A stretch of DNA of 49,204 nucleotides from Craurococcus roseus (lineage in GTDB: Bacteria; Pseudomonadota; Alphaproteobacteria; Acetobacterales; Acetobacteraceae): positions 1 to 49,204 of the forward strand of contig NZ_BAAAFZ010000001.1 of the NCBI RefSeq assembly GCF_039523795.1, in the 5' to 3' direction. The notes beneath the pieces are model-generated. The model was not told where the DNA came from. It saw nothing but the letters and a program-made list of their open reading frames with translations, and searched no databases. The position numbers were made by a program, and so were the translations under genes. How positions within the stretch are numbered: position 1 is the first letter of the stretch; each line of letters begins with the position of its first letter. Positions 49,008 through 49,204 of the stretch are shown in pieces.

Positions 49008-49092
49008 GAGTTCCGGCCGTGGGCGGCGCCATTCTGCGCACCGACGGCGGAAAACGCGGCGGGAGCCGCCCGCCGCACGGCAGGAGGGACGC

Positions 49093-49204
49093 ATGAGGCC
49101 AACAGTCGAACCCATGGCGCCCGGAGCGCCGCGAGGCCACGGCCCAAAGGAGCGCCATCGCCGCCGCCGCGCGCGCGCGCTCCCGATCGCTGCCGGTGCG
49201 GCGG
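49093..49204 (+). CDS. Start of a probable exported protein, cut by the window edge
   Basis: AGGAGGGACGC precedes ATG 49093 at a good distance. The frame stays open for 37 codons to the edge and encodes MRPTVEPMAPG..., then a basic stretch HRRRRARALPIAAGAA that looks like the beginning of a signal peptide. With a palindrome 85 bases upstream it fits the exported-protein set. Only the N-terminus can be seen. Confidence 0.45.
   Translation, partial: MRPTVEPMAPGAPRGHGPKERHRRRRARALPIAAGAA

Larger units (their letters stand above)
48720..49092. other. Divergent promoter region with two CRP/FNR-type palindromes
   Basis: About 370 bases between the 48054-48719 gene and a gene that runs off the right edge. 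Copies 4 and 5 of the palindrome lie here, each nearer to one of the two starts. Confidence 0.5.

Noticed and set aside
1..49204. CRISPR array, insertion sequence or transposase
   Set aside because: No regular spaced repeats, no transposase-like protein and no terminal repeats were seen.

Overview
The window is one long piece of very GC-rich DNA (roughly 70% or more by eye) with GTG/TTG starts, strong G/C at third codon positions and short intergenic gaps. Gene families (DUF6494, FixLJ-like regulator pair, DUF3618, PRC-barrel and Rap1a-like proteins, NodT-type outer membrane factor) and a tRNA-Thr without an encoded CCA point to an alphaproteobacterium, most likely a Roseomonas-like member of the Acetobacteraceae. 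This is inference from family content, not from a marker gene. A 28-N scaffold gap at 17077-17104 shows that this is a draft assembly.

Layout. 0.2-2.4 kb: a small cupin gene, a GH1 beta-glucosidase gene broken by two in-frame stops, and tRNA-Thr(TGT). 2.8-7.6 kb: amine/amino-acid oxidation genes (a SolA/sarcosine-oxidase-type flavoenzyme, and a PuuB/DadA-like oxidase translationally coupled to an ornithine-cyclodeaminase-family gene), with three small genes between them. 8.1-21.4 kb: an envelope-stress and efflux block on the minus strand (OmpR-type regulator, sensor kinase, ZraP-like metal-sensor remnant, outer membrane factor, membrane-fusion protein, two RND pumps) with a DegP-type protease transcribed divergently. 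A palindromic operator candidate lies in the shared promoter region. 21.6-25.7 kb: two transporters of the major facilitator/BT1 type and a DUF3616 protein.

From 25.7 kb to the right edge most genes encode envelope or exported proteins: four PRC-barrel proteins, an ion channel, an AsmA-type protein, a membrane-bound endonuclease/phosphatase-fold protein, an MscS channel, a DUF421 protein, a DUF3618/holin-like/membrane three-gene operon, and then a run of small secreted proteins with no known function. These secreted proteins share parts in different combinations: an RGYxxGRxxER motif, two kinds of helical domain, PRC barrels, Q-rich and YG-rich segments. Several have the same 16-base palindrome (CCTGATCTGnnTCAGG-like, the TGA-N6-TCA layout of CRP/FNR-family operators) 58-140 bases upstream of the start codon. 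A FixL/FixJ-like two-component pair sits in the middle and also carries a copy upstream.

The secreted-protein cluster with its common palindrome and adjacent two-component system is the best candidate here for an undescribed system: a co-regulated periplasmic stress or surface module. Its function cannot be read from sequence alone.
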